From contig DASRMS010000039.1 in assembly GCA_035647835.1 (NCBI GenBank), forward strand, positions 1-37,086: a stretch of DNA of 37,086 nucleotides. Reading direction: 5' to 3'. This stretch comes from UBA9865 sp035647835 (GTDB lineage: Bacteria; Bacillota; Dethiobacteria; Dethiobacterales; Dethiobacteraceae). The number at the start of each line of letters is the position of its first letter. Position 1 is the stretch's first letter. A model generated the notes under the pieces. It ran no database searches, had not been told where the DNA came from, and worked only from the letters and a program-made list of their open reading frames with translations. Of this stretch, positions 22,905-30,424 are shown in pieces. A program made the translations under genes and the position numbers.

Positions 22905-23303
22905 ATGCATGAAATGGCGCTTACGGGCGACGTGGTGGACATTGTAGTCAATAAGGCCGAAGCGGTTGGAGCTACCGAGGTGCGCGCGGTGTACCTGACC
23001 ATTGGTTATGTGCGTGACATTGTAGAAGATATTTTCGAGCGTTGTTTTGCTTATCTGGCGCGTAACACGGTGGCCGAAAATGCGGAGCTGGTTATCACCC
23101 GTGTACCCTTCACCGTGCGCTGCAACAATTGCGAGCACGTCTATCACCTTGACGTTCATGACGAGCTTACGTGGATATGTCCCGTTTGCAACGCGAAAGA
23201 CTATAAGCTTCATACGGGCATGGAGTTTTTCGTCAATAATATTGAGGTTGTTGGACCTGCTGCTCCTGAAGGCCAGGAAGATCAGGCCTGCGCGCAAAAA
23301 TAA
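22905..23303 (+). CDS. hypA: Hydrogenase maturation nickel metallochaperone HypA
   Basis: A 132-residue HypA. The N-terminal nickel site MHE (H2, E3) is present. The zinc site has C73, C76, C92 and C95 (RCNNC and CPVC). The C-terminal tail after residue 115 is longer than usual and acidic (PAAPEGQEDQ). HypA passes nickel to [NiFe] hydrogenase, and in some species urease, together with HypB. The RBS is AAGGGGTGGG. Codon use is richer in G+C than in the tat genes. No hydrogenase gene is in the window. Confidence 0.9.
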   Translation: MHEMALTGDVVDIVVNKAEAVGATEVRAVYLTIGYVRDIVEDIFERCFAYLARNTVAENAELVITRVPFTVRCNNCEHVYHLDVHDELTWICPVCNAKDYKLHTGMEFFVNNIEVVGPAAPEGQEDQACAQK

Positions 23304-23441
23304 CTAATAGGTGATATCTCTTTGGCGAGAGTCCCGGCGTTAGGAAAGTACTTTTGTTGCTGACGTCGAGAGAGATAAACGTGAAAGTGATTGGCCCGGC
23401 TAAAACCGAACAGTGATAAAACAACAGGAGGGGTGTTTCAG
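23304..23441 (+). other. hypA-hypB intergenic region with possible stem-loop
   Basis: 138 bases without a gene. CGTTAG can pair with CTGACG around GAAAGTACTTTTG, and outer TATCTCT with AGAGATA, giving a compact two-layer fold. No known riboswitch recognised. The hypB ribosome site AGGAGGGG lies at the right end. Confidence 0.3.
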
Positions 23442-24125
23442 ATGAATGAGCTACGTACGGTAGAGATTAAACAAGAAATCCTCGCCGATAACTCGCGTGA
23501 GGCGGATGCATTTCGCGCAGCGCGACGCGCCGAGGGAACCTTTATGATAGATATAATGGGATCGCCGGGAGCGGGCAAGACGACGCTTCTGCTCGCACTT
23601 ATCGAGCAGCTCAGAGGCGAGAGCGGTGCTGAAATCGGCGTGATTGAGGCTGACTTGGCATCTGATGTGGACGCCCTCAAAATCAAAGAGGCTGGGGTAG
23701 CAGCCGTGGAGCTTAACACGAAAAACGTGTGCCACGTAGAGATGGGAATGGTAGAGAAGGCCTTCGCGGCCTTTGCTGGTAAGAGGTTCGACTATGTATT
23801 CCTGGAGAACATCGGCAACCTTGTGTGTCCAGCGGAGTTCGACACGGGGTGTCACTCCAGGATCATGCTGCTGTCTGTTCCGGAAGGGTATGACAAGGTC
23901 TACAAGTATCCGCCTATGTTCGCGGTGGTGGATGCCCTCGTAGTAACCAAGTCCGACTACCTGCCCCTGAACCCTGACTTTGACCGCCAGGCCTTAAGAG
24001 AAGGAGCGCGTGCGCTCAACCCGAAACTTGAAATCTTCGAAGTGTCGGCCAGAACTGGTGAAGGAATGGCTGAACTTGCTGCGTGGTTCCAGGCCCGTCG
24101 CGAAGCCGCACTTAATTTAGCATAA
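23442..24125 (+). CDS. hypB: Hydrogenase maturation GTPase HypB
   Basis: A 227-residue SIMIBI GTPase. The P-loop is MGSPGAGKTT, followed by the switch IEADLASDVDA, the metal-site segment NVCHVEMGMV and the conserved ENIGNLVCPAEFDTG. The base-recognition motif reads TKSD rather than NKxD. No His-rich N-terminus, so little nickel storage. GTP hydrolysis with HypA drives nickel insertion. Start ATG 23442 chosen from AGGAGGGGTG; the in-frame sequence upstream has no ribosome site. Strong third-position G/C bias sets it apart from the flanking tat genes. Confidence 0.93.
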   Translation: MNELRTVEIKQEILADNSREADAFRAARRAEGTFMIDIMGSPGAGKTTLLLALIEQLRGESGAEIGVIEADLASDVDALKIKEAGVAAVELNTKNVCHVEMGMVEKAFAAFAGKRFDYVFLENIGNLVCPAEFDTGCHSRIMLLSVPEGYDKVYKYPPMFAVVDALVVTKSDYLPLNPDFDRQALREGARALNPKLEIFEVSARTGEGMAELAAWFQARREAALNLA

Positions 24126-24156
24126 ATACCGAGAACGAATAGAAAGGAAGTTGCTT

Positions 24157-24411
24157 ATGTGCACAAACAGAATCAACACAAATCAGCTCGAACAGATGAT
24201 TGACCAGATCGATGACCACATCGCCCTCGAGTACCGCTGGGTTCACAAGCTTGCTCACGCGGCGGACGACGAAGGCTTTGCCGCGGCCTCGGAGAAGCTG
24301 CATGCCGCCCAGCTCCTACTTGCTGACGTGCGTGCTGCGCTCGACGAAGCGAAAGAAGCCCTCGAGTCATCCGCAAGCTCTGCAAGCGACACGACCGCCC
24401 GCCTTGTTTAG
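24157..24411 (+). CDS. Small helical protein of unknown function (84 residues)
   Basis: Starts MCTNRINTNQLEQMIDQIDD and continues as an almost wholly helical, Ala- and Glu-rich chain, probably a two-helix coiled coil, ending SSASDTTARLV. One Cys near the start and several His (H20, H30, H33). G+C-rich like hypA and hypB, 31 bases after hypB with AAAGGAAG before it. It may belong to the imported segment. I do not recognise the family; a hydrogenase or nickel-related role would only be guilt by association. Confidence 0.6.
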   Translation: MCTNRINTNQLEQMIDQIDDHIALEYRWVHKLAHAADDEGFAAASEKLHAAQLLLADVRAALDEAKEALESSASSASDTTARLV

Positions 24412-24453
24412 GGACGAATCCTACACTCGAGTCGCTTCGATTATAAGTTATTA

Positions 24454-24473
24454 GGCAGCGTTTCGCTGTCTTT
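24454..24473 (+). terminator. Short hairpin at the end of the G+C-rich segment
   Basis: GGCAGCG (24454-24460) pairs with CGCTGTC (24464-24470), one G-U pair, followed by TTTG. It lies exactly at the left breakpoint of the duplicated tat segment. It may weakly end the hypAB transcript. Confidence 0.4.
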
Positions 24474-24599
24474 GAATATAAACTTTTTGTCACCAGAGAA
24501 GACATGTATGAGCTATGGCAGCAAACAGTGCAAGTAACCGCTGAGCAAAATATTACAGCTGAGCTTGCGGTTACTCCGCCCATTGTGCAAGAGGGATAA
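24473..24599 (+). pseudogene. 3' remnant of the Ig-like gene (duplicate of 18951-19077)
   Basis: From TGAATATAAAC on, this matches the last 127 bases of the gene at 18115 with about six changes, including the stop codon and the following TAACTTTTACAAAT. The reading frame EYKLFVTRED to VQEG is intact but has no start of its own. It marks the left edge of a copied segment carrying tatA, mini-tatA and tatC. Confidence 0.9.
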
Positions 24600-24642
24600 C
24601 TTTTACAAATATTTAATTGGCAAAATGAAGGGGGAAAAAATA

Positions 24643-24897
24643 ATGTTTGGTGGTAGACTTGGTACACAGGAATTAATTTTAATTTTGGGTGTGGCCCTGC
24701 TTGTGTTTGGACCACAGAAGCTGCCTGAAATTGGTAAGGCTGTAGGTAAAGGGCTGCGAGAGTTTAAAAAAGCTACAACCGAATTTAAGAACAGTATTGA
24801 CATTGATGCTGAACAGCCAGCACCTGCTCCCAAGCAAGAAGTGCCGACAGAAACAGCAGCTCAAACTGCGGACGAAACCGTAGTTAATCATGAATAG
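24643..24897 (+). CDS. tatA: Twin-arginine translocase TatA, copy 3
   Basis: An 84-residue TatA almost the same as copy 1 (MFGGRLGTQELILILGVALL, FGP hinge, KLPEIGKAVGKGLREF), with tail changes such as KNSIDIDAEQPAPAP. The RBS is GAAGGGGG before ATG 24643. The frame runs further upstream into the remnant, which I do not count. Confidence 0.93.
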   Translation: MFGGRLGTQELILILGVALLVFGPQKLPEIGKAVGKGLREFKKATTEFKNSIDIDAEQPAPAPKQEVPTETAAQTADETVVNHE

Positions 24898-24911
24898 CAG
24901 GGAGGATTATC

Positions 24912-25058
24912 ATGAGGATAGGTTGGCTTGAATTAGGCTTCATTCTATTAATCGTGCTAGTAGTCTTGGGTCCAGGGAAGTTTACTGGAATATTTAAAGG
25001 GATTAAAAAAGGTGTGTCAAACTTCAGAGAATCTATCTCAAGAGACGACGAGCAGTAG
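24912..25058 (+). CDS. Mini-TatA-like protein, copy 3 (48 residues)
   Basis: Encodes MRIGWLELGFILLIVLVVLG, PGKFTGIFKGIKKGVSNF and ends SRDDEQ. It differs from copy 1 at only a few positions. The RBS is CAGGGAGG, 14 bases after tatA copy 3. Confidence 0.85.
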   Translation: MRIGWLELGFILLIVLVVLGPGKFTGIFKGIKKGVSNFRESISRDDEQ

Positions 25059-25099
25059 ACAGAAAAACAACAAGTTAAGGCAGCAAATGGGGGAACGCT

Positions 25100-25831
25100 A
25101 TGGGTATAAAAAAAGATATCTCAGAGATGACTATTTGGGATCACTTAGGTGACCTGCGTAAAAGATTAATTATTATGGTCATAACTGTGTTAGTGGCAAC
25201 TGTAATCAGTTTTGCTTTTATTAACGACATTCTGGAGTTTTTAATCAAGCCAGCACCAGGCCTGCAATTAATCTTTACCTCCCCTCCTGAAGCTCTAACG
25301 GCACAGATTAGGCTAGCAATTCAAGTTGCTTTGATTGCCACGTTACCACTAAATTTAATTCAACTTTTAATTTTTATCATGCCAGCCCTCGAGAATACGG
25401 AAAAAAAGGCTCTTCTGCCTTTTTTCCTCGCTATGAATCTGCTTTTCTTTTTAGGCGTTGCGTTTTGTTATTATCTGGTGATACCTTTTGCCATTAAGTT
25501 TTTCATGGGCTTTGGTACAGAATCGCTAACTCCTTTATTCTCCATTAGTAATTATGTTTCTTTCATCACTTCCCTTTTACTAGCGTTCGGCGCTATTTTC
25601 CAAATTCCCTTAGTCTTTTGGTTTCTGGGATTAATCGGCCTCATATCTTCAGACTTCTTACGCCGAAACCGCAAGTTTGCCGTGCTCGTTATCATGTTGG
25701 TATCAGCACTTATGACCCCGCCAGATATCATTTCACAAGTTCTCATGGCGATTCCTTTAGCATTTCTATACGAAGCAGGAGTGCTGCTAGTTAGATTAAC
25801 AGAACGTCAGAAAGCAAAGAAAGCAGCTTAA
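25100..25831 (+). CDS. tatC: Twin-arginine translocase TatC, copy 2
   Basis: A 243-residue six-helix TatC, about 90 percent identical to the copy at 19574 by hand count. Both signature blocks are kept (TIWDHLGDLRKRLIIM, MTPPDIISQVLMAIPLAFLY). The frame is intact with no sign of decay, so both TatC copies are probably made. Together with the mini-TatA it ends block B. Confidence 0.96.
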   Translation: MGIKKDISEMTIWDHLGDLRKRLIIMVITVLVATVISFAFINDILEFLIKPAPGLQLIFTSPPEALTAQIRLAIQVALIATLPLNLIQLLIFIMPALENTEKKALLPFFLAMNLLFFLGVAFCYYLVIPFAIKFFMGFGTESLTPLFSISNYVSFITSLLLAFGAIFQIPLVFWFLGLIGLISSDFLRRNRKFAVLVIMLVSALMTPPDIISQVLMAIPLAFLYEAGVLLVRLTERQKAKKAA

Positions 25832-25856
25832 AGAGGAAACTAAATATCTATAATAG

Positions 25857-25887
25857 CAACAGCCAGTACGCCTTGTACTGGCTGTTG
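25857..25887 (+). terminator. Terminator after tatC copy 2
   Basis: CAACAGCCAGTAC (25857-25869) pairs with GTACTGGCTGTTG (25875-25887). Duplicate of the hairpin at 20332-20363. It also faces the convergent XRE gene. Confidence 0.8.
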
Positions 25888-25902
25888 CAGCACCTATTAT
25901 CC

Positions 25903-26130
25903 TCATTGTTCAAGCTCTGCAAATGAAAAAACTTCTTCAATTGTACTGTGTAAAGCGCGGGAAATCTTATAGGCGAGAATTAAGGACAGATTATATTTGT
26001 TATTTTCGATATGCCCAATTGTTTCTCGTCGCACATTGACTAGCTGCGCAAGTTGTTCTTGAGTTAAATCATATCTGGCACGAAGTTCTTTTATGCGCGA
26101 CTTAATCTTAACTTCCACCTTAAGACTCAC
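25903..26130 (-). CDS. XRE-family transcriptional regulator
   Basis: A 75-residue one-domain helix-turn-helix protein with the small clostridial/bacillar pattern RIKELRARYDLTQEQLAQLV, VRRETIGHIENNKYNLSL and LHSTIEEVFSF. The start is GTG 26130 (alternative GTG 26118), inside the 3' end of the upstream membrane protein gene, so the two are coupled. Such regulators often repress their own two-gene unit; a matching inverted repeat lies at 26488-26521. Confidence 0.88.
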   Translation of the reverse strand: MSLKVEVKIKSRIKELRARYDLTQEQLAQLVNVRRETIGHIENNKYNLSLILAYKISRALHSTIEEVFSFAELEQ

Positions 26131-26449
26131 CCCGCTTCTCAGACACGTTAAAAGAGATCACAAAGGTAATAATCTGCACAACGAAAGTGACAGCAATAAA
26201 CATCACAGCTGCTTCTAAAGTCTTGACCACTGCCACGCCGGCAATGGCCGCTGCTAGGCTGGCCAGCGAGACAACGAAGGCATTAAAGCCTGCTTTGTGC
26301 AAATTTTTTCTTAACAATTCATCATCTTTGATCTTGGCCATCCCCCAAAAGCCAAAAAAACCAAAGAAGCCAAAGAAGCCAACATTATCTGTAAATATAC
26401 CCAGCAAGCCAAGCAGACCCAGCCAACCAAACATTTTCAGTATCTTCAC
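26120..26449 (-). CDS. DUF3796-like membrane protein
   Basis: A protein of about 109 residues. The N-terminus is rich in Gly and Phe (GFFGFFGFFGFWG), with two membrane helices in the C-terminal half (FVVSLASLAAAIAGVAVV and VMFIAVTFVVQIITFVISF). The repeated GFFGF start and the neighbouring XRE gene match the DUF3796 family of Firmicutes; function unknown. I start it at GTG 26449, 7 bases after AGGAG, rather than at the TTG two codons upstream. Confidence 0.7.
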   Translation of the reverse strand: MKILKMFGWLGLLGLLGIFTDNVGFFGFFGFFGFWGMAKIKDDELLRKNLHKAGFNAFVVSLASLAAAIAGVAVVKTLEAAVMFIAVTFVVQIITFVISFNVSEKRGES

Positions 26450-26487
26450 AAGCAAACTCCTTTCGCTATAAATACATAACTAAATGT

Positions 26488-26521
26488 TATATATTTATAT
26501 CCTTATGTGATAAATATATAA
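26488..26521. promoter_or_regulatory. AT-rich inverted repeat, candidate operator of the XRE gene pair
   Basis: TTATATATTTAT (26488-26499) and ATAAATATATAA (26510-26521) are perfect 12-bp arms, 10 bases apart, about 40 bases upstream of the DUF3796-XRE pair. The region also carries -10-like words on the minus strand. Autoregulation by the XRE protein is the natural inference. Confidence 0.5.
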
Positions 26522-26714
26522 CAAGATGGGCAAAAAGTCAAATCCTAAAAGCAGTTTAAAGAAACTTTTATCGCTGTAGTTTGGATTTTCGATGACTGAT
26601 TGACAATTGAGCGAGCGAGCAGGAGTTAAACGATTGTTTTGATCCTTCAATTCATCTCAGCCAGGTTGATCAGATATTTGCCCGGGTAGGCATTTAGGTT
26701 TATGAGCTCACTAA

Positions 26715-26723
26715 TGGTATAAT
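26715..26723 (+). promoter_or_regulatory. Extended -10 promoter of pepF (TGGTATAAT)
   Basis: TGGTATAAT at 26715-26723, no clear -35, about 49 bases before the pepF ATG. The rest of 26522-26714 has one imperfect hairpin (26539-26586) and no gene. Confidence 0.5.
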
Positions 26724-26771
26724 AATCCTAATAACTGCGGCGAAAGCGTAGAAACAGAATGGAGGATTACC

Positions 26772-28601
26772 ATGACAAAGGTGCAAGCTGTCAAGAGACT
26801 TCCCTTAAGAAAGGAAATTGCCGAAAAAGACACTTGGCGGATTGAAGATATTTTCCCCAGTGATGAAGCCTGGGAAAAGGAATTTCAGGAAGTAAAAGCA
26901 ATGGTTCCAGGGATTAAAGATTATCAGAGCAGACTGGATGAAAGTGCGGAAACCCTCTATGCGGCACTGCAAGATCAGGATCAATTAACATTGCGGCTAG
27001 GCAAGCTTTATGCCTATGCACATCTGCGTTACGACCAAGATACCACCAATTCCATTTATCAGGCGCTTAACGAGCGTATGAGAAATCTATATGCCCAGGC
27101 TGCCAGCCAGCTCGCCTTTATTGTGCCGGAACTACTTAGTATAGCAGAAGAAAAACTACAGGCATTTTTAGAGCAAAAAGCAGAACTGCGTCTCTATGAG
27201 CATGCTTTGGCAGAAATAAATCGCCAAAGGCCGCACGTGCTGCCAGCAGCACAGGAAGCACTATTGGCCGAGGCCTCCGAAGTGCTGGGAGCTTCACAAA
27301 ATACTTTTGGTATGTTAAATAACGCTGATCTGGAATTCCCTGTGATCAAAGATGACAAGGGAGAAGAAGTAGAGGTTACGCATGGCAGATTCATCCGCTT
27401 TTTAGAAAGTGCCGACCAGCGGGTACGCCATGATGCCTTTAACGCTGTTTATGATACCTATGGCAAGTTCCGTAATACCTTTGCCAGTACTTTGAGCGGC
27501 AATATTAAGAAGAACAATTTTTATGCCCGCATCAGAAATTATGCCTCAGCCAGAGAAGCAGCTCTGGCCAAAAACAATATTCCTGAAAGTGTCTATGATA
27601 ACTTGGTGAGCACTGTAAACGAGCATTTACCGCTGCTGCATCGTTATCTCAAGCTGCGTAAGCAAGTTCTAGGGCTTAACAAACTACATATGTATGACCT
27701 ATATACTCCACTGGTCAAAGATGTCAAGATGGAGATCGGTTATGCGCAGGCACAAGACCTGATCATGGCAGGCTTAGCCCCCCTGGGTGAAGATTACCTC
27801 AAGGTGCTGCAGGAAGGTTTTGCCAACCGCTGGGTAGATGTACAGGAAAGTAAAGGGAAGCGCAGCGGGGCCTACTCCAGCGGCGCCTATGGCACAAATC
27901 CCTACATTCTGTTGAACTGGCAAAACAATCTCACTGACTTATTTACCTTGGCACACGAATTTGGTCATTCAGTGCACAGTTACTATACGAGAAAGTATCA
28001 ACCCTACCCATACGGCGATTATGCTATTTTTGTGGCTGAAGTAGCCTCGACCTGTAATGAAGCCTTACTAAATGACTATTTACTCCACACCATCACTGAT
28101 CAACAAAAACGGCTCTATCTCTTAAATCATTTTTTAGAAGGCTTCAGAGCTACAGTATTTCGTCAGACCATGTTTGCGGAGTTTGAGCATCTTATCCATC
28201 AACAAGCGCAGAACAATGAAGCCTTAACAGCAGAATCACTCACCAAAGATTACTATCAGCTAAACCAGAAGTATTACGGTACAGAGGACATGATCATTGA
28301 TGAGCAAATTGGCCTGGAATGGGCCAGAATTCCCCACTTCTATTACAATTATTATGTCTATCAGTACGCTACAGGCTACAGTGCGGCAACAGCCCTTAGT
28401 AAAGGAATTCTAACCACAGGCACACCGGCAGTAGCTAGGTATCTAGAGTTTTTACAAGCCGGCAGCTCTGATTATCCGCTTGCAGTTTTGCAAAAAGCCG
28501 GTGTGGAGATGACCAGTAAAAAGCCCATTGAAGCAGCCTGTAAAGTATTTGCCGAGAAACTGACAGAATTTGCACAACTGGCAGGGATACAAACGAGCTA
28601 A
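26772..28601 (+). CDS. pepF: Oligoendopeptidase F (M3 family metallopeptidase)
   Basis: A 609-residue cytoplasmic zinc peptidase of the M3B family, which cuts peptides of roughly 7-17 residues. The active site HEFGHSVHSYY (HExxH) lies near residue 397, and the third ligand Glu follows in VAEVASTCNEALL. Length is normal for PepF (about 600). The N-terminus has the family block WRIEDIFPSDEAWEKEF. The RBS is TGGAGG. Monocistronic. Confidence 0.95.
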   Translation: MTKVQAVKRLPLRKEIAEKDTWRIEDIFPSDEAWEKEFQEVKAMVPGIKDYQSRLDESAETLYAALQDQDQLTLRLGKLYAYAHLRYDQDTTNSIYQALNERMRNLYAQAASQLAFIVPELLSIAEEKLQAFLEQKAELRLYEHALAEINRQRPHVLPAAQEALLAEASEVLGASQNTFGMLNNADLEFPVIKDDKGEEVEVTHGRFIRFLESADQRVRHDAFNAVYDTYGKFRNTFASTLSGNIKKNNFYARIRNYASAREAALAKNNIPESVYDNLVSTVNEHLPLLHRYLKLRKQVLGLNKLHMYDLYTPLVKDVKMEIGYAQAQDLIMAGLAPLGEDYLKVLQEGFANRWVDVQESKGKRSGAYSSGAYGTNPYILLNWQNNLTDLFTLAHEFGHSVHSYYTRKYQPYPYGDYAIFVAEVASTCNEALLNDYLLHTITDQQKRLYLLNHFLEGFRATVFRQTMFAEFEHLIHQQAQNNEALTAESLTKDYYQLNQKYYGTEDMIIDEQIGLEWARIPHFYYNYYVYQYATGYSAATALSKGILTTGTPAVARYLEFLQAGSSDYPLAVLQKAGVEMTSKKPIEAACKVFAEKLTEFAQLAGIQTS

Positions 28602-28655
28602 ACCCTGTCCATTTCCCCAAACAGAAACTTGAGACACCTGATGTAATGCAACCCA

Positions 28656-28707
28656 AAGGGATTGATGATGCCACTAACTGCAGTTTTTGCGGCATCATCA
28701 ATCCCTT
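28656..28707 (+). terminator. Long perfect hairpin after pepF
   Basis: AAGGGATTGATGATGCC (28656-28672) pairs perfectly with GGCATCATCAATCCCTT (28691-28707), 17 bp, 18-base loop. No T run follows (GTCTAC), so either a Rho-independent terminator of poor quality or an mRNA-stabilising structure. It lies between convergent genes. Confidence 0.55.
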
Positions 28708-28761
28708 GTCTACTATTCTGTATAACTTCCTTTTGCTGCTGAGATGTGAGTATAGCACGTC

Positions 28762-29211
28762 TTAGGGTGCTTTGAGGATCACGAGCAGCTGTTTCTGACC
28801 AAATTCAATGGATTCCTCTTTCGATTTGCATGCTAGATCTATATCGTTAGGCCCGATATTGCCACCGCGATCCTCTACGGCATACCAACCTTCTCCTTCG
28901 ACATATATTTCTGTGCCGAAAGGAATGTTTTCACCGGCAGCCGCAGTCTTGCCGGGAACCAGTTTCTCGCCACTGGCCGTAACAGAAGGGTCTCCTGCAT
29001 AATCATGACCCGGAATGGCGCCAGCGCTTAATGGGGCATATTTGGTAATGTTCATCAGTTGCGTTTCATATTTTTCTGACGCCAGCGTTAATTCACGTGC
29101 TTCTGTTACTTCCTGCTGTGCGTTTTTCACCTGTGTTGCTAAACCTGTGGCCCTTTGCAGAGTAAAGAGCAGTAAGCAGGAAGTCAAAAGCAAAAGCTGC
29201 TTTAAGCTCAT
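28762..29211 (-). CDS. 3D-domain (double-psi barrel) exported protein
   Basis: A protein of about 149 residues. An N-terminal hydrophobic segment (LLLLTSCLLLFTL) acts as signal or anchor, followed by a short helical part. The C-terminal 3D domain has its three Asp in the usual places: VTASGEKLVPGKTAAAG, PFGTEIYVEGEGWYAVEDRG and GPNDIDLA. The fold is shared with MltA and YuiC/YocH-type muralytic enzymes, so peptidoglycan processing, perhaps at sporulation or germination, is likely. I start at ATG 29211 after AAGGAGG. Promoter at 29245-29272. Confidence 0.85.
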   Translation of the reverse strand: MSLKQLLLLTSCLLLFTLQRATGLATQVKNAQQEVTEARELTLASEKYETQLMNITKYAPLSAGAIPGHDYAGDPSVTASGEKLVPGKTAAAGENIPFGTEIYVEGEGWYAVEDRGGNIGPNDIDLACKSKEESIEFGQKQLLVILKAP

Positions 29212-29244
29212 CTGGTGCCTCCTTAAACTCAATAATATTACAGC

Positions 29245-29272
29245 ATTATAGCTTCTGCATTATCCAAGGCAA
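29245..29272 (-). promoter_or_regulatory. Promoter of the 3D-domain gene
   Basis: On the minus strand TTGCCT (29267-29272), 16-base spacer, TATAAT (29245-29250), about 33 bases upstream of the ATG. Confidence 0.55.
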
Positions 29273-29359
29273 TTAGACATTATTATCAAGCTTGACAGCT
29301 AATAACAGGGCTCATTTCCTTACCCTAACCAATTTTATCCTCCCACTACTGGCACATCA

Positions 29360-29368
29360 TGGTATAAT
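29360..29368 (+). promoter_or_regulatory. Extended -10 promoter (TGGTATAAT)
   Basis: TGGTATAAT at 29360-29368, without a -35 at the normal distance. It would give a leader of about 100 bases before the membrane-anchored protein at 29476. Confidence 0.45.
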
Positions 29369-29475
29369 CATGGTGAGAATGAACTTGTTATCCATGGGTA
29401 CACCCGCAGAATGACTAACCTTGTCACGTCTCCCATATATTAATGTTGGTTAAGGGAAAGGGTGGTGGATTGTTA

Positions 29476-30363
29476 ATGAATAAAAGAGACAAAGCTTTAT
29501 TCGTTTGTTTAATTGTGGTTGTCCTGCTAAATTGGTGGCAAATAAACTCATCGCAAAAGCTGATGAACGGCATAAGCCAGATGCAGAGTGAAATTAATTC
29601 GCTAAGGTTTCAAATAAGTAATGAAATTGGTAGTGTTTCTGGTGTTGTTCAGCAAATACAGGACGAATCCCGCTGGTGGGCTCTGGATGAAACTGAGATA
29701 TTAAACGCGGGCAGAGAAGAGGCAGAAGTTAAAATTAGCTGGTATTTAAGAGAATATCAAGAAGATAGCTTAGTCACCTTTAATTATCGACCGGTAGGAG
29801 AAAATGACTTTACCACCGTAGCTGCTGTTAAAGGCAGTGAAGGTTACTTTTATTCAATCCTCAACTTAGCAGTAATACCAGAACCTATGTGGGATATTTC
29901 AATTAGTCACAGTAGTAACTCCAACCAATCAGATACATTTGAAGAGGTTTATGACAAAGAGCGTGTTGAATTAAGTCAAAAAATGCGATATGAATACTAT
30001 GTGGCTACCACAAAGGATGGAGTAATCCGTACCGGAGAAGTTATGCAATTAGACTTAAATGAGATGAGGGATTATCTCTTTAATTCTCTTCATACTCATG
30101 TCAGTACACAACAAAACAGACCTACTTATATTTCTTTAGTAGAGACTAAATATCTTGAGAATGTGCCTTATCGTTTGGTAGAAGCTCATGTCGAAACCCG
30201 CATGGGAAACAGAGTTATTGAAAAATGGCCTCTAGAAAAACAAGGTGACACGAATGAGGCTGCAGTCTTCGAAAGCCGAATTGAAACAACTCAGGATTAC
30301 GATGACCTCTATATTGTTGTGAGATACAGTGAAGGGTTTACTGTTGAAAGGAAAATACAGTAG
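29476..30363 (+). CDS. Membrane-anchored extracytoplasmic protein of unknown function
   Basis: About 295 residues. One N-terminal membrane helix (ALFVCLIVVVLLNWW, residues 8-22) is followed by a short coiled-coil-like stretch (LMNGISQMQSEINSLRFQIS) and a soluble, beta-rich domain outside the membrane with no Cys. It has repeated aromatic patterns such as WYLREYQEDSLVTFNYRP. Not recognised. Start ATG 29476 after GGGTGGTGG; TTG 29470 is also possible. A terminator follows, so it is a single gene. Confidence 0.7.
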   Translation: MNKRDKALFVCLIVVVLLNWWQINSSQKLMNGISQMQSEINSLRFQISNEIGSVSGVVQQIQDESRWWALDETEILNAGREEAEVKISWYLREYQEDSLVTFNYRPVGENDFTTVAAVKGSEGYFYSILNLAVIPEPMWDISISHSSNSNQSDTFEEVYDKERVELSQKMRYEYYVATTKDGVIRTGEVMQLDLNEMRDYLFNSLHTHVSTQQNRPTYISLVETKYLENVPYRLVEAHVETRMGNRVIEKWPLEKQGDTNEAAVFESRIETTQDYDDLYIVVRYSEGFTVERKIQ

Positions 30364-30424
30364 ATTTTGCTCGTGAACCATTGCTTATGCTGAAAAACAA
30401 TATTACACGCTGGAATTCAAAGAT

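Noticed and set aside
24473..24642. A new small gene fused upstream of TatA copy 3
   Set aside because: The sequence is the 3' remnant of the Ig-like gene; its frame ends at the original stop and TatA has its own start.
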